Origin: Promicromonospora umidemergens
Lineage (GTDB): Bacteria > Actinomycetota > Actinomycetes > Actinomycetales > Cellulomonadaceae
Assembly (NCBI RefSeq): GCF_024171995.1
Contig: NZ_JAMTCT010000003.1
Coordinates: 428,346 to 492,345 of the forward strand
Direction of reading: 5' to 3'
Length of the DNA: 64,000 bases
Positions 45,659 to 54,155 of the stretch are shown here, one piece after another. The position numbers and the translations under genes were made by a program. Under the pieces are notes generated by a model. The model did no database searches. It saw only the letters and a list, made by a program, of their open reading frames with translations, and was not told the origin of the DNA. Within the stretch, counting starts at the first letter, position 1; each line of letters starts with the position of its first letter.

Positions 45659-45819
45659 ATGAGGCGTCAGCGGTAGTTCGTGGATCGCAGTCCGGACATC
45701 TGGCACGGTATGGCGGAAGCGGCAACGGCCGGGAGCGTTGGAATTCCAACGCTTCCGGCCGTTGGTGATGTTGGGGCCGGACGGGCTGGCGCGGACCTGT
45801 TGCGGACTATCTGCGGACC
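45659..45819 (+). repeat. ~160-bp direct repeat, right copy (site B)
   Basis: Counterpart of 42307-42466. Its hairpin is a 40-bp near-perfect palindrome centred on GTTGGAATTCCAAC (45724-45763). It ends with CTGTTGCGGACTAT + CTGCGGACC (45798-45819). Together the copies flank cassette 1. On the minus strand both copies encode TAIHELPLT in some frame, which may be remnant coding sequence. Confidence 0.8.
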
Positions 45820-45884
45820 ACGAGAGACGCACTCCCCCGGCACTGCGAACCGGCGAATCTCTCGGCGCGAGTCGATGGGACTGC

Positions 45885-46550
45885 CTAGGCCGCCTGTTCA
45901 CTGTGGTCGGTCTGGAGGATTCGACGCATGTCCATCGCGTCGAGCTGTCTACCGAAGACGGGGCCGTCCGGCTCCAAGCGGTCACTGGCTGTTAGTGGCC
46001 CGGCGGGCAGTGGTTCGAAGCCGAGGTCGTCGACAAGGCGGGCGACGGTCTCGACGGCGTCGGCGTCGTCTCCTGCGATGGCGAGAGCAGTGCGATCGGG
46101 AGCGCCTGTGGGTCGAGGGAGGTCTTCCATCTGGTGGTAGCCGAGGTGATTGAAGGTCTTTACGAGCTGGGCCGTATCGGGTAGCGCCTCTTGGATGATG
46201 ACGCTGGAGGGCCGCTCGGCGTTGTTGAAGTCGGGCAGGGTGCCGTCGATCGGTGGCCAGTAGTTCATGACGTCGATGACGATGTGGCCGGCCATGGCGT
46301 GCAGGGGCAGTTCGCGAAATCTGCGCAGGGGGACGGCAATGATGAGGATGTCGGCCAGCGTCAGCAGGTCGCGGACCGTAGCGGCGATGACTCCGGGTGC
46401 GACGAAGCGCAGGAGCTGGTCGGTGTCCTCGACGGTGCCGGAAGTCGCGACGTGGACCGTGTATCCGGCATCGAGGGCGAGGCGCGCGATCGCGACTCCG
46501 GACTTGCCGGCGCCGAAGATGCCGATGACGGGTCGAGAAGCGCTGTTCAT
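45885..46550 (-). CDS. NAD(P)-binding F420/NADPH reductase-like protein
   Basis: The 221-residue product has the Rossmann start IGIFGAGKSGVAIARLALDAGY, followed by VATSGTVEDTDQLL, DILIIAVPLRRFRELPLHAM and IVIDVMNYWPPIDG, the pattern of F420-dependent NADP reductases and related NADP oxidoreductases. It has an AGGAG SD. It is the last of six minus-strand genes expected to be one operon running from 50667, with a TetR gene divergent at the other end. Confidence 0.88.
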   Translation of the reverse strand: MNSASRPVIGIFGAGKSGVAIARLALDAGYTVHVATSGTVEDTDQLLRFVAPGVIAATVRDLLTLADILIIAVPLRRFRELPLHAMAGHIVIDVMNYWPPIDGTLPDFNNAERPSSVIIQEALPDTAQLVKTFNHLGYHQMEDLPRPTGAPDRTALAIAGDDADAVETVARLVDDLGFEPLPAGPLTASDRLEPDGPVFGRQLDAMDMRRILQTDHSEQAA

Positions 46551-46641
46551 CGTGCTGTTCTCCTGGGGGAGGTTGGCGGTCGGCGACAGGGTCCGGGAGG
46601 GGACCAAGGGCGTGGCCCTCCTCCCGGTCCGGTGGCCTGGG

Positions 46642-47496
46642 TTAGACCCAGGCGCGCAGAGTGGTCTCGAGCGGCTGCGTGGGGTGACCGATGAGGCGGG
46701 CGAGGTCGACCGGTGTGGGTGCGAGGGCGCCGTCGCGCATGTTCCCGTTGAGCGCGACCATGAACCCGGCGGTGCCTTCGTCGAGGCCGAACGCGAGCAG
46801 CTGTTCGTGCTCCTGTTCCGGGCTGAGCGCCTGATAGCGCACCGGCGTGCCGAGGACCTTCTCCGCGGTGGCGGCGAACTCCTCATAGCTCCAGGCGGTG
46901 TCGCCGGACAGCTCGTAGGCGCGGCCCTCGTGGCCCGGGGTCGTGAGCACGACTGCGGCGGCTTCAGCGAAGTCCCGGCGGCTCGCCGTCGCCAGGCGTC
47001 CGTCACCGACGGAGTTGGCGATGACACCGGTCTCGCGGGCGGTTGTGAAGTCCTGCTGGTGGTTCTCGGAGTACCAGCCGTTGCGCAGGAATGTGGCCGG
47101 GAGGCCCGAGGCGGTGACGAGCTCCTCGGTGGCTTTGTGCTCAGCGGCCAGGCCGAGGATGGTCGTGGGCGCCTGGAGTGCGGAGGTGTAGACCAGGTGG
47201 CTGACGCCGGCGCGGCGGGCGGCCTCGATAGCGTTCCCGCGCGGGGCGAGTGCCTGCCCGGGGGCGCCGACGGAGACCAACAGGAGCTTGTCGACGTCGG
47301 CGAGCTGGGTGGCCGTGGCCTCGACGTCGTCAAGATCGAGGGTGGCGGTGCGCAGGCCGCGCTCGGTGAGGGCGGTCAGGCGCTCGGTGTCGCGGCCGAG
47401 GGCGAGGAGGTCGCCGGCGGGTATGCCGCGTTCGAGGAGGGCGTCGATGGTGTGGCCGCCGAGCTGTCCGGTGGCACCGATGATGGCGATGGTCAT
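46642..47496 (-). CDS. NmrA-like NAD(P)H:quinone oxidoreductase (QorB-like)
   Basis: The 284-residue SDR-like protein begins MTIAIIGATGQLGGHTIDALLERG and has VYTSALQAPTTILGLAAEHKATEELV, then FLRNGWYSENH. This fits QorB/NmrA family enzymes that bind NADP through an extended Rossmann fold. It is the fifth gene of the redox operon. A 91-base gap separates it from the next gene. Confidence 0.92.
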   Translation of the reverse strand: MTIAIIGATGQLGGHTIDALLERGIPAGDLLALGRDTERLTALTERGLRTATLDLDDVEATATQLADVDKLLLVSVGAPGQALAPRGNAIEAARRAGVSHLVYTSALQAPTTILGLAAEHKATEELVTASGLPATFLRNGWYSENHQQDFTTARETGVIANSVGDGRLATASRRDFAEAAAVVLTTPGHEGRAYELSGDTAWSYEEFAATAEKVLGTPVRYQALSPEQEHEQLLAFGLDEGTAGFMVALNGNMRDGALAPTPVDLARLIGHPTQPLETTLRAWV

Positions 47497-47540
47497 GGTG
47501 TTCTTCTTTCGGTGATCCAGGTAGTGATGATTGGTCAGGG

Positions 47541-47894
47541 TCAGGCGGTGAGGATGCGCAGCACGAGGACCGCGACGGACACGACCAGCGGCGCCAGCGG
47601 CATCGCCAGGCCCTTGGTGTCGCCGACGCGGAGGTGGCCGATGAGGGCGCCGATGAAGTAGGCGGTCAAGCCTGCTGCGGCGGCGATGCCCAGGGGCTCG
47701 ATCCACAGGCCGGCGACGATGCCGAGCGCGCCGGCGATCTCCAGTGCGGCCAGGACGGGAAAGTGGCGCTCGGGAACGCCGACGGTGCCGCCGATGACGG
47801 CGACGACCTGCTCGTTCTTGCGCAGCTTCATCACGGCAGAATTGAGGACGAGCACAGCGAGCAGGACGGTGAGGATGACGAGGGCGATGAACAT
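47541..47894 (-). CDS. DoxX-like membrane protein
   Basis: The 117-residue product has four hydrophobic helices, a conserved SAVMKLRKNEQVVAVIGGTVGVPERHFPVLAALEIAGALGIVAG-type layout (shown here by its key parts KLRKNE and ALEIAGALGI) and ends LVLRILTA. DoxX-like proteins are often encoded beside redox enzymes and are linked to quinone or thiol redox balance. Fourth gene of the operon. Confidence 0.88.
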   Translation of the reverse strand: MFIALVILTVLLAVLVLNSAVMKLRKNEQVVAVIGGTVGVPERHFPVLAALEIAGALGIVAGLWIEPLGIAAAAGLTAYFIGALIGHLRVGDTKGLAMPLAPLVVSVAVLVLRILTA

Positions 47895-47965
47895 GGCTTC
47901 CTTCGATGCGTGGGGTCATGGCGGAGGTGCGGGCACGCGTCGAGGCACCGCCGACGTGGTGCGGT

Positions 47966-48607
47966 TTAGTTGCTGATGACGGGAGCGCGACCGACGTACG
48001 TGTCGTCGTCGACCTGCGCAGCGGTGAACGCGGCGATGTCGGCGCGGGTGACGGCGAAGCCGAGCTTGTCCGTGTCGAAGAAGCCGGAACGGACCCGGCC
48101 CAGCTTGGGGCCGTCGGTGGGGCGGATGAAGCGCACGATCGTCCAGTCGAGATCGGAGACCAGCACGGGGTCGGTCATGCCGCGGATCTCCTCGTAGGCG
48201 CGGCGTCCGAACGTCTTGGGCAGGAAGCGGATGAGCCGCGTCTGCCAGGTCGGCCGCTCGCGCGGGTCCCAGACCGCCGGTGTGGCGTGGCCGACGTAGC
48301 GCCGCACGCCGTGCCGCTGCATGGCGTCGAGCACGTGGCGGGTGCCCTCGGTGAGCCGGTGCCCCTGCTCGCCCGGGGTGAGCACGGGGCCGAGCGCGGA
48401 GACGACGGCGTCGGCTCCGGCGACCGCGGAGTCGATCGCAGCGGCGTCGGCCATCTCACCGACGACGACGCGGACACGGTCACCCCAGGTGGCTGGGACC
48501 TTGGACTTGTTGCGGGCATAGGCGGTGACGGTGTGACCACGGTCGAGCAGCTCGGCCACGGTGAGGGAGCCGATGGCGCCCGTGGCGCCGAAGACGGTGA
48601 CGTTCAT
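47966..48607 (-). CDS. NAD(P)-dependent oxidoreductase (atypical SDR)
   Basis: The 213-residue protein starts MNVTVFGATGAIGSLTVAELLDRG, with a GxxGxxG NADP motif, DAVVSALGPV and DWTIVRFIRP. It resembles the NAD(P)H-binding SDR5/BVR-B group that lacks the classical YxxxK. Third gene of the redox operon; 26 bases separate it from the preceding stop. Confidence 0.92.
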   Translation of the reverse strand: MNVTVFGATGAIGSLTVAELLDRGHTVTAYARNKSKVPATWGDRVRVVVGEMADAAAIDSAVAGADAVVSALGPVLTPGEQGHRLTEGTRHVLDAMQRHGVRRYVGHATPAVWDPRERPTWQTRLIRFLPKTFGRRAYEEIRGMTDPVLVSDLDWTIVRFIRPTDGPKLGRVRSGFFDTDKLGFAVTRADIAAFTAAQVDDDTYVGRAPVISN

Positions 48608-48633
48608 GGTGGTGGGTTCTTCCTTCAGGATGG

Positions 48634-49653
48634 TCAGGTGGCCAGGACGTGGCGGACGGCGGGGGCGACGTCGTCGCCGAACCGCTGGATGGAGTCGCGA
48701 ACCATCTGCTGGGGCATGCCGCCCAGGTCGACCTGGCCGAGAAACCGGTCGATACCGAGCACGCTGCGCATCTCAAGGATCTTCTCCGAGACCTCGCGCG
48801 GGCCGCCGACGATGAGCGCGCCGCGGCGAGAAGCCATGGCCTGCATCGTGGGCCGGTCGACGTAGAAGCCGCGCCCGCCGTTCGTCTCGGGTGAGAGGTA
48901 CCGGTGGTAGTAGGGGTAGAACTCCTCCAGCGCCTGCTCCTGGGACTGGCCGACGTAGAAGTGGCTCGTGATGCCGACGGTGAGCCGTTCGGCGGGGTGG
49001 CCGGCCTCGCGTCCCGCGGACCGGTACAGGTCGATCAGGCGCTTGGCGTGGTCGATGGTGCCGCCGATCAGACCCAGGGCCATCGGCAGGCCGAGCCGTC
49101 CGGCACGCAGCGCGCTGGACGGGGTGCCGCCGACGGCGACCCAGACCGGCAGGTCGCCGTGGGCGGGCGGGTTGACCTCCGCCTCGTGCAGCGGCGGACG
49201 GAAGCGTCCCTCCCACGTGAGCGGCTTCTGCTCGCGCAGTCGCAGCAGCAGGTCGAGCTTCTCGGCGAACAGGTCATCGAGCTGGGCAATGTCCTCGCCG
49301 AACAGGGCGAAGGGCTCGGCGAACGCGCTGCGTCCGGCGATGATCTCCGCGCGACCGTGGCTGACCAGGTCGAGGGTGGCGAAGTCCTGGTAGACCCGCA
49401 CCGGGTCCAGCACGCTCAGCACGCTGGCGGTGGTGGTGAGCTTGATGCGCTGGGTCGCGCGCGCGATGGCGGCGTGCACCACGGCCGGGGAGGAGACGGC
49501 GAACTGGCGGGTGTGGTGCTCGCCGATGCCGTACACGTCCAGGCCGTGCTGCTCGGCCAGGATGCCGTAGCTGATGATGTCGTCGATGCGGCTGGCGGCC
49601 GTGTCGGGGCTGTCGGGGTAGATGTCGCTCAGGGAGAAGACACCGAGTTCCAT
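48634..49653 (-). CDS. LLM class flavin-dependent oxidoreductase
   Basis: The 339-residue protein has the luciferase-like monooxygenase pattern ELGVFSLSDIYPD, YGIGEHHTRQFAVSSPAVV, RIKLTTTASVLSVLDPVRVYQ, ISHG-like LVSHGRAEIIAGRSAF and GGTPSSALRAGRLGLPMALG. It uses FMN or F420. It is the second gene of the operon, after a quinone reductase. Confidence 0.94.
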   Translation of the reverse strand: MELGVFSLSDIYPDSPDTAASRIDDIISYGILAEQHGLDVYGIGEHHTRQFAVSSPAVVHAAIARATQRIKLTTTASVLSVLDPVRVYQDFATLDLVSHGRAEIIAGRSAFAEPFALFGEDIAQLDDLFAEKLDLLLRLREQKPLTWEGRFRPPLHEAEVNPPAHGDLPVWVAVGGTPSSALRAGRLGLPMALGLIGGTIDHAKRLIDLYRSAGREAGHPAERLTVGITSHFYVGQSQEQALEEFYPYYHRYLSPETNGGRGFYVDRPTMQAMASRRGALIVGGPREVSEKILEMRSVLGIDRFLGQVDLGGMPQQMVRDSIQRFGDDVAPAVRHVLAT

Positions 49654-49734
49654 GGGGTTCCTTCCGGAGCGCCGTGCGGCCCTGCCCGCCCGGGATGGTG
49701 TCGGGCGGGGCCGCGCGGCGACGGCCTGAGATGG

Positions 49735-50667
49735 TCAGGCGATGGAGATGATGATCTTGCCGAGGGTGCCGGCGGTGAAGTGCCCGAACGCGTCGGGGGT
49801 CTGCGCGAGGTCGTACACATGCTGGACCGTGACAGTGGTGTGCTGCTCGGCCTGGTTGCGCGCGATCCGCTCCAGCGTCTCGGGCGCCGGGTTGGCGTAG
49901 ATCGCCACGACGCGCACGCCCTCGACCGGGACGTCCGCAGGGCTCATCAGCATCGTGGAGACGAACGCGCCGCCAGGCTTGACCACGGGGACGACGGCGT
50001 CGGGCGCACCGGCGAAGTGCAGCACGACGTCCACGCCGTCGGGCGCGATGGCCCGGACCTGAGCGACGACGTCGCCGGTGTAGTCGATGGCGTGCGCGGC
50101 GCCGAGCGCGATGACCTGCTCGGTCTCCTTCTCCGTGTGCGCGGTGGCGATCACGGTCGCGCCGGCGCGTGCGGCGAGCTGCAGCGCCTGCTGGCCCACA
50201 CCACCGGTCGCGCCGACCACGAGGACCGTTGCGCCCTCGCTGATCTGGGCGGCGTCGATGGCGTCCACGGCCGCGGTCCCGGCCAGGCCGAGTCCTGCCG
50301 CCTGCGTGAACTCGACGGACTCGGGCAGCTTCGCGATCCCCACGGCGGTGGGCACGGTGACGTACTCGCCGAACGAGCCGTCGCCCAGAAAACTCTTCGT
50401 CACGACGCCGAACACGCGGTCGCCCAGGGCGTAGTCCTCGACGTCCTCGCCGATCGCATCGACGACGCCGGCGAAATCCTTGCCCAGCACGACCGGGAAC
50501 CGGTGCTCCATCGCGCCCTGCAGCATGCCCTTGGCGACCGACAGGTCGAAGCCGTTGACCGAGGCGGCGTGCACCCGCACCCGCACCTCGCCCGGGGCGG
50601 GCTGGGGAACGTCTACCTCGGTGATCTCGGGCTCGGAGTCGAACGCACGCAGTGCCACAACCTTCAT
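49735..50667 (-). CDS. NADP-dependent quinone oxidoreductase, medium-chain reductase family
   Basis: The 310-residue zinc-independent MDR begins MKVVALRAFDSEPEITEVDV and has VLGKDFAGVVDAIGEDV and the nucleotide motif VLVVGATGGVGQQALQLAARAGA. It is the first gene of the redox operon, with its start 108 bases from the divergent TetR gene. It resembles QOR-like enzymes that reduce quinones or enones. Confidence 0.94.
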   Translation of the reverse strand: MKVVALRAFDSEPEITEVDVPQPAPGEVRVRVHAASVNGFDLSVAKGMLQGAMEHRFPVVLGKDFAGVVDAIGEDVEDYALGDRVFGVVTKSFLGDGSFGEYVTVPTAVGIAKLPESVEFTQAAGLGLAGTAAVDAIDAAQISEGATVLVVGATGGVGQQALQLAARAGATVIATAHTEKETEQVIALGAAHAIDYTGDVVAQVRAIAPDGVDVVLHFAGAPDAVVPVVKPGGAFVSTMLMSPADVPVEGVRVVAIYANPAPETLERIARNQAEQHTTVTVQHVYDLAQTPDAFGHFTAGTLGKIIISIA

Positions 50668-50693
50668 GTCTGTCTCTTCCCTACTATCCGATT

Positions 50694-50757
50694 CAAGTGG
50701 AGCCGATGCTCCGCTTGCATGTCCTAGTGAACCACCGAACTGGAGCGTCTATTCCAG
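50694..50757. promoter_or_regulatory. operator region between the redox operon and its TetR gene
   Basis: Two dyads lie here: CAAGTGGAGC-CGAT-GCTCCGCTTG (50694-50717) and CTGGA-8 bases-TCCAG (50740-50757). The shared TGGAGC/TCCA half sites suggest binding by the divergent TetR regulator. Confidence 0.65.
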
Positions 50758-50774
50758 ATAGGTAGACTGATCCC

Positions 50775-51413
50775 ATGAGCACCGAGAAGCGACCCCTGCG
50801 AGCGGACGCCGAGCGCAACCGGCAGGCGATCGTCTGTGCCGCGGGATCCGTTCTTGCTCAGGAGGGCAGCGAGGTCACGCTGGAGCACATCGCCGACGTC
50901 GCCGGCGTCGGGGTGGGCACGATCTACCGCCGGTTCTCCTCGGTCGAGGAGCTCATGGGCGTCGTGCTCGAAGAAAAGATGCGCCGCTACGCCGAACACA
51001 CCGAGCAGTTGGCGCAGCAGGCGCAGATGCACCCGTGGGAGGCTTTTCGCGACTACGTGATGTTCATCCTCGAACAGCAAGCCACCGACGCCGCGTTCAG
51101 CGAGGTACTCCTGTCCACCCGCGGCGGGACGGACCTGTTCCATGAAGAGCTGGCCCGCGCATTCCGCGCCTCTGTGCAGCTCGTCGACCGCGCCCGAGAG
51201 GCTGGCGCGGTCCGCGCGGACTTCCACCACAGCGACCTCTTGCTGCTCCAGCACGCAGCCCGCGGGCTGCTGCGCGGCACCCAGCGCAGCGCACCCCTCG
51301 CCTGGAAGCGGTTCGGCGAGTACATGCTCCAGGCCTTCCGCGAACAGGGAACAGGACCGCTCACCCCACCGTCAGAGATTTGGACCAGGACGCTCGCCGC
51401 CGAGCAACACTGA
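50775..51413 (+). CDS. TetR family regulator of the oxidoreductase operon
   Basis: The 212-residue protein has the HTH ADAERNRQAIVCAAGSVLAQ ... HIADVAGVGVGTIYRRFSSVEEL. A C-terminal SBD_Tet-like domain follows. It is divergent from the six redox genes, with dyads between, so it probably represses them until a quinone-like or electrophilic ligand is present. Confidence 0.94.
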   Translation: MSTEKRPLRADAERNRQAIVCAAGSVLAQEGSEVTLEHIADVAGVGVGTIYRRFSSVEELMGVVLEEKMRRYAEHTEQLAQQAQMHPWEAFRDYVMFILEQQATDAAFSEVLLSTRGGTDLFHEELARAFRASVQLVDRAREAGAVRADFHHSDLLLLQHAARGLLRGTQRSAPLAWKRFGEYMLQAFREQGTGPLTPPSEIWTRTLAAEQH

Positions 51414-51657
51414 CCGCTTATACGAACAAGCCGGTCTGTACGCCGGGTTCTCCCAGAGGGTGCACCGGTATATCTCGCGGTGCCCGTCGAAAAGGGGTCA
51501 GAATTCAGCCGCCGTTGACACCGTCCCGTCCAACGCCTGGACCACAGATGTCGTAAGGCAGGATCGTTCGAACTCGGGCAGTCCCGCCGTACGCCACGCG
51601 TGTCCTTATCGGCTCGTCCAAGGGAGGGACCGTCCGTTGTGCGCCCTGCAGGTCAGG
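51414..51657. other. gene-free stretch with possible IS and rnpB-like remnants
   Basis: No ORF is convincing. AAGCCGG...GCCGGGTTCT (51430-51454) with ACCGGTATATCTCG downstream resembles the 3' end of RNase P RNA read on the minus strand, but the rest of that RNA is missing. The following GGGGTCAGAATTCAGCCGCC and GTTGACA (51496-51521) resembles IS21-type element ends. Both assignments are tentative. Confidence 0.3.
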
Positions 51658-52245
51658 TCAGGGCTGAGCCTGGTCGTGCCAAGCCATGGGACTCCCTGCT
51701 AACGCCGCATCGGCTACCCGAGCCGCGAAGGACGTCTTGATTCCCGAACGAGAACTGTCGATCCACTTTTGGACGTACTGGTGGCCGGCCGCCCGGTACT
51801 CCAGAGCTTGGAGGAGGCATTCGAGTTTGTCGGCGTCCTTGGCGCACTGCGCTTCGAGCGTCTCCTTGGCCTCGTACTCGATGACGGCCTCAGTGACCGT
51901 CTTCGCCGCCGCATCAGGCATATGGGCGACCTGGTCCCGAGTGATCACCTCGTTGCCACCTTTCTCCCCGATGTAGGGACGAGCCGAGTGCGGGATGTCG
52001 GTGATCCGCGTTTCTTGCGAGTCGTGCCACAGGCCCAGGTACGCCGCGCGCGCCGGATCTCCACCCTCCTCGGCCGCGATGAGTGCCGCGAGCTGCGCCA
52101 CCCGGAGGCTGTGCTCGGCGACCGACTCGGGGTCCCGGACGCCGACCTGCCACCACCCGGCACGACGCAGTCGCTTCAGTACGCCCATCTCGTGAGCGAA
52201 GTTCGCGACGCTGGCCGCTTCCGGGTCGGTAACGTGGTCGGTCAT
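51658..52245 (-). CDS. HD domain-containing protein (HDDC2/YfbR-like nucleotidase)
   Basis: The 195-residue protein has the HD metal set His45 (SVAEHSLRVAQL), His74-Asp75 (LGLWHDSQE) and a later Asp (AKDADKLECLLQ). This fits 5'-deoxynucleotidases of the HDDC2/YfbR type, acting on dNMPs. The ATG has AAGGAGG upstream. It is followed on the same strand by no other gene; the TrmO-like gene lies before it. Confidence 0.92.
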   Translation of the reverse strand: MTDHVTDPEAASVANFAHEMGVLKRLRRAGWWQVGVRDPESVAEHSLRVAQLAALIAAEEGGDPARAAYLGLWHDSQETRITDIPHSARPYIGEKGGNEVITRDQVAHMPDAAAKTVTEAVIEYEAKETLEAQCAKDADKLECLLQALEYRAAGHQYVQKWIDSSRSGIKTSFAARVADAALAGSPMAWHDQAQP

Positions 52246-52332
52246 ATGGGATGCCTCCTTGGCTATCGCCCGGCAAGTCGAGTGGCGAAGTACACCTCGG
52301 ACAACAGACTGTGGGCGTTCAGGTCCGCGTGC

Positions 52333-52358
52333 ACCTCTTGCGGACTATTTACGGACTG
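52333..52358 (+). repeat. motif copy C (CTCTTGCGGACTAT + TTACGGACT)
   Basis: Third copy of the short motif found at 42444 and 45798. It has the same orientation and lies at the left boundary of cassette 2, overlapping the end of the TrmO-like gene. Confidence 0.7.
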
Positions 52359-52836
52359 CCTGGGCCGGAGCGAAGTAGTCGCCGAGCATCTCGGAGACCC
52401 ACGCCGGCTGGTGGGTCTCGCCGCGCGGACCCATCTCCGCGAACCATGGCTTGATGTCGAGCACCGGCGTCCCATCCACCGCGTCAAGGTCTTCGACGTG
52501 CAGATCCAGGCCGTCGATAGACACCAGCCGGCAGCGCGAGACGCCGATCCAGTTCTGGCGGCGCATGTTCCGGTGCCCGAAGATTCCGACCTCGGGCCAG
52601 TCCGGGTTCTCGCGAGGCCGGCGGGCACCGGGGTTGAGGTCGGTCTGGTCGGTCAGGTGGAAGAAGAAGACCACTTCGAGGTGCGAGAACTCCTCGAGCC
52701 CGGCAACCGACGCCGCGCTGTAGGCGTCCGGGTCGATCCGGATGATGGAGCGCGTGCCGCCCCAGTAGTCGTCGGTCGGCTCGGTGCGCCCTCCGACGAC
52801 ACGAGCGACAGGGGTCATGACGATGGGGTCGGTCAA
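52345..52836 (-). CDS. TrmO/TsaA-like tRNA methyltransferase family protein
   Basis: The 163-residue product shows the TsaA (UPF0066) beta-barrel pattern: VMTPVARVVGGRTEPTDDYWGG, LEEFSHLEVVFFFH, EVGIFGHRNMRRQNWIGVSRC and LDAVDGTPVLDIKPW. TrmO methylates N6 of t6A37 in tRNA-Thr using SAM. Its last codons (AVRK, then TAG) lie within copy C of the TTGCGGACT motif read on the other strand, so insertion at this motif may have reshaped the 3' end. Confidence 0.9.
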   Translation of the reverse strand: MTDPIVMTPVARVVGGRTEPTDDYWGGTRSIIRIDPDAYSAASVAGLEEFSHLEVVFFFHLTDQTDLNPGARRPRENPDWPEVGIFGHRNMRRQNWIGVSRCRLVSIDGLDLHVEDLDAVDGTPVLDIKPWFAEMGPRGETHQPAWVSEMLGDYFAPAQAVRK

Positions 52837-52943
52837 CGTTCCTCCGAGGGTCAGTTCGCGGCAGCGAGATAGACGTTAACGCGCATCGAGGAAAGCCTCG
52901 TCCGAGCTGGTCGCCTCGTAGGCCGCGGGTGCGGAGCATCTCG

Positions 52944-54155
52944 CTACGGCTTGCCAAAGGCGTTGGCAAGTGCGGCGAAGCGGGGGCCGCGTCGTCTGGT
53001 GGCTCGATCGAGTAAGGCGCGCATGGTCGCAGCGCCGAGTGGTTGGCTGGTTGCCCAGTCCGGAGCGAGACGATGAGCCTGATCGAGGTGGTGGAGCGCT
53101 TCGTCGTACCGCCTGGTCTTGACTGAGGCGGACGCGATGTGAAGGGCGTGGCCGGCTTCCCAGAATGCAGGCAGTTGACCAGGCAGAGCCGGCAACGTCG
53201 CTGCGCGATGCAGCGCAGTCTCAGGGTCGTTGCCTCGTGACAGGTTCTCGACCTCCTGAAGCGCTACTGCGCGCGGGCTGAAGATCGCCGCTTCGGTGAC
53301 GACGCTCGTCATGGTCCTCGCCGCCGCTGACCGTGCTTCCGCCAGCAGATCGGCAGCACGTTGCGCCGCGCCGATCTTGATGGCGGCCGTAGCGGCATTG
53401 AAGAGCAGGTTGCCGAACACGGCGGTGCGTACGGGGTCCGCGTCGAGCATCGTCGGCTGAATGGCCTCGGCCGCGGTCGTGGCTACTCGCTCAGCTTCGA
53501 TCTCGCGTCCTTGTCGGACCAGGGTCCAGGCGAGGTAGCGCACGGCGACAGCCTGTTGGAGTTCAGGGTCATCGGAACCGCGAGCGACCTCAAGTGCGCG
53601 CACGGCTGCGGTCCATGCCAGATCCTCCTGGCCCAGGCGGCCGGCGATTCCCGCCGCGATCCGGTAAGTGGTGGCCAGCAGCCGCCGTCCGGCAGCGGCA
53701 TCGTTGTCGTTGTTTGTCTCGACAAGCCGCCGGGCGTCAGCGAGCACAGCTGGAAGCAACGTCAGCAGCTCGTTGTGGCGCCCGCCGACATCGAGTCGCC
53801 ACACTGCGGTCGTCTGGCGCTCGGCCTCGATCAATGACACGGTCTCGGCGTTCTCCGCGAAGTCGGAGAGGCCCGGAACCGGTCCGCCGCTTGTGACTGC
53901 CTGTCGCAGCCGGACCATCTGTCCGCGTGTCGCCAGCGCAGGATGTTCGCGGCTGTCGCCGGTCAAGAGCGTCTGGACGGGGACCGCGAGGGCGGTCGCC
54001 AGGCGGTGGAGCGTGGCCGGTCGGCAGGTTGTCCGGGTCCCACGTTCAATGCGGGCCACCGTGTCGATGCCGACTCCGGCACGTTCGGCGAGTGCCTCTT
54101 GTGACAGGTCGTTGGCCTTGCGTAGCCGCGCGAGGTTCTCCGCCAGGTCCGTCAT
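52944..54155 (-). CDS. XRE-type regulator with TPR-like C-terminus (cassette 2)
   Basis: The ATG at 54155 gives 403 residues. HTH_XRE: LARLRKANDLSQEALAERAG and GIDTVARIERGTRTTCRPAT. The long helical remainder (ETALHRAATLPALPGQLPAF, YDEALHHLDQAHRLAPDWAT) is TPR-like. Its start overlaps the NUDIX stop by 4 bases, so both are expressed together, divergent from the small protein/HAD pair. Architecture parallels the 410-residue regulator of cassette 1. Confidence 0.93.
   Translation of the reverse strand: MTDLAENLARLRKANDLSQEALAERAGVGIDTVARIERGTRTTCRPATLHRLATALAVPVQTLLTGDSREHPALATRGQMVRLRQAVTSGGPVPGLSDFAENAETVSLIEAERQTTAVWRLDVGGRHNELLTLLPAVLADARRLVETNNDNDAAAGRRLLATTYRIAAGIAGRLGQEDLAWTAAVRALEVARGSDDPELQQAVAVRYLAWTLVRQGREIEAERVATTAAEAIQPTMLDADPVRTAVFGNLLFNAATAAIKIGAAQRAADLLAEARSAAARTMTSVVTEAAIFSPRAVALQEVENLSRGNDPETALHRAATLPALPGQLPAFWEAGHALHIASASVKTRRYDEALHHLDQAHRLAPDWATSQPLGAATMRALLDRATRRRGPRFAALANAFGKP

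Noticed and set aside
45590..45985. Minus-strand 131-residue frame including TAIHELPLT
   Set aside because: It has no start context and only covers repeat B and the tail of the redox operon; similarity with repeat A explains the shared peptide. It could be remnant coding sequence but not a gene.
51420..51500. Complete rnpB gene
   Set aside because: Only blocks resembling the last ~80 bases are present; the conserved core of RNase P RNA is absent.
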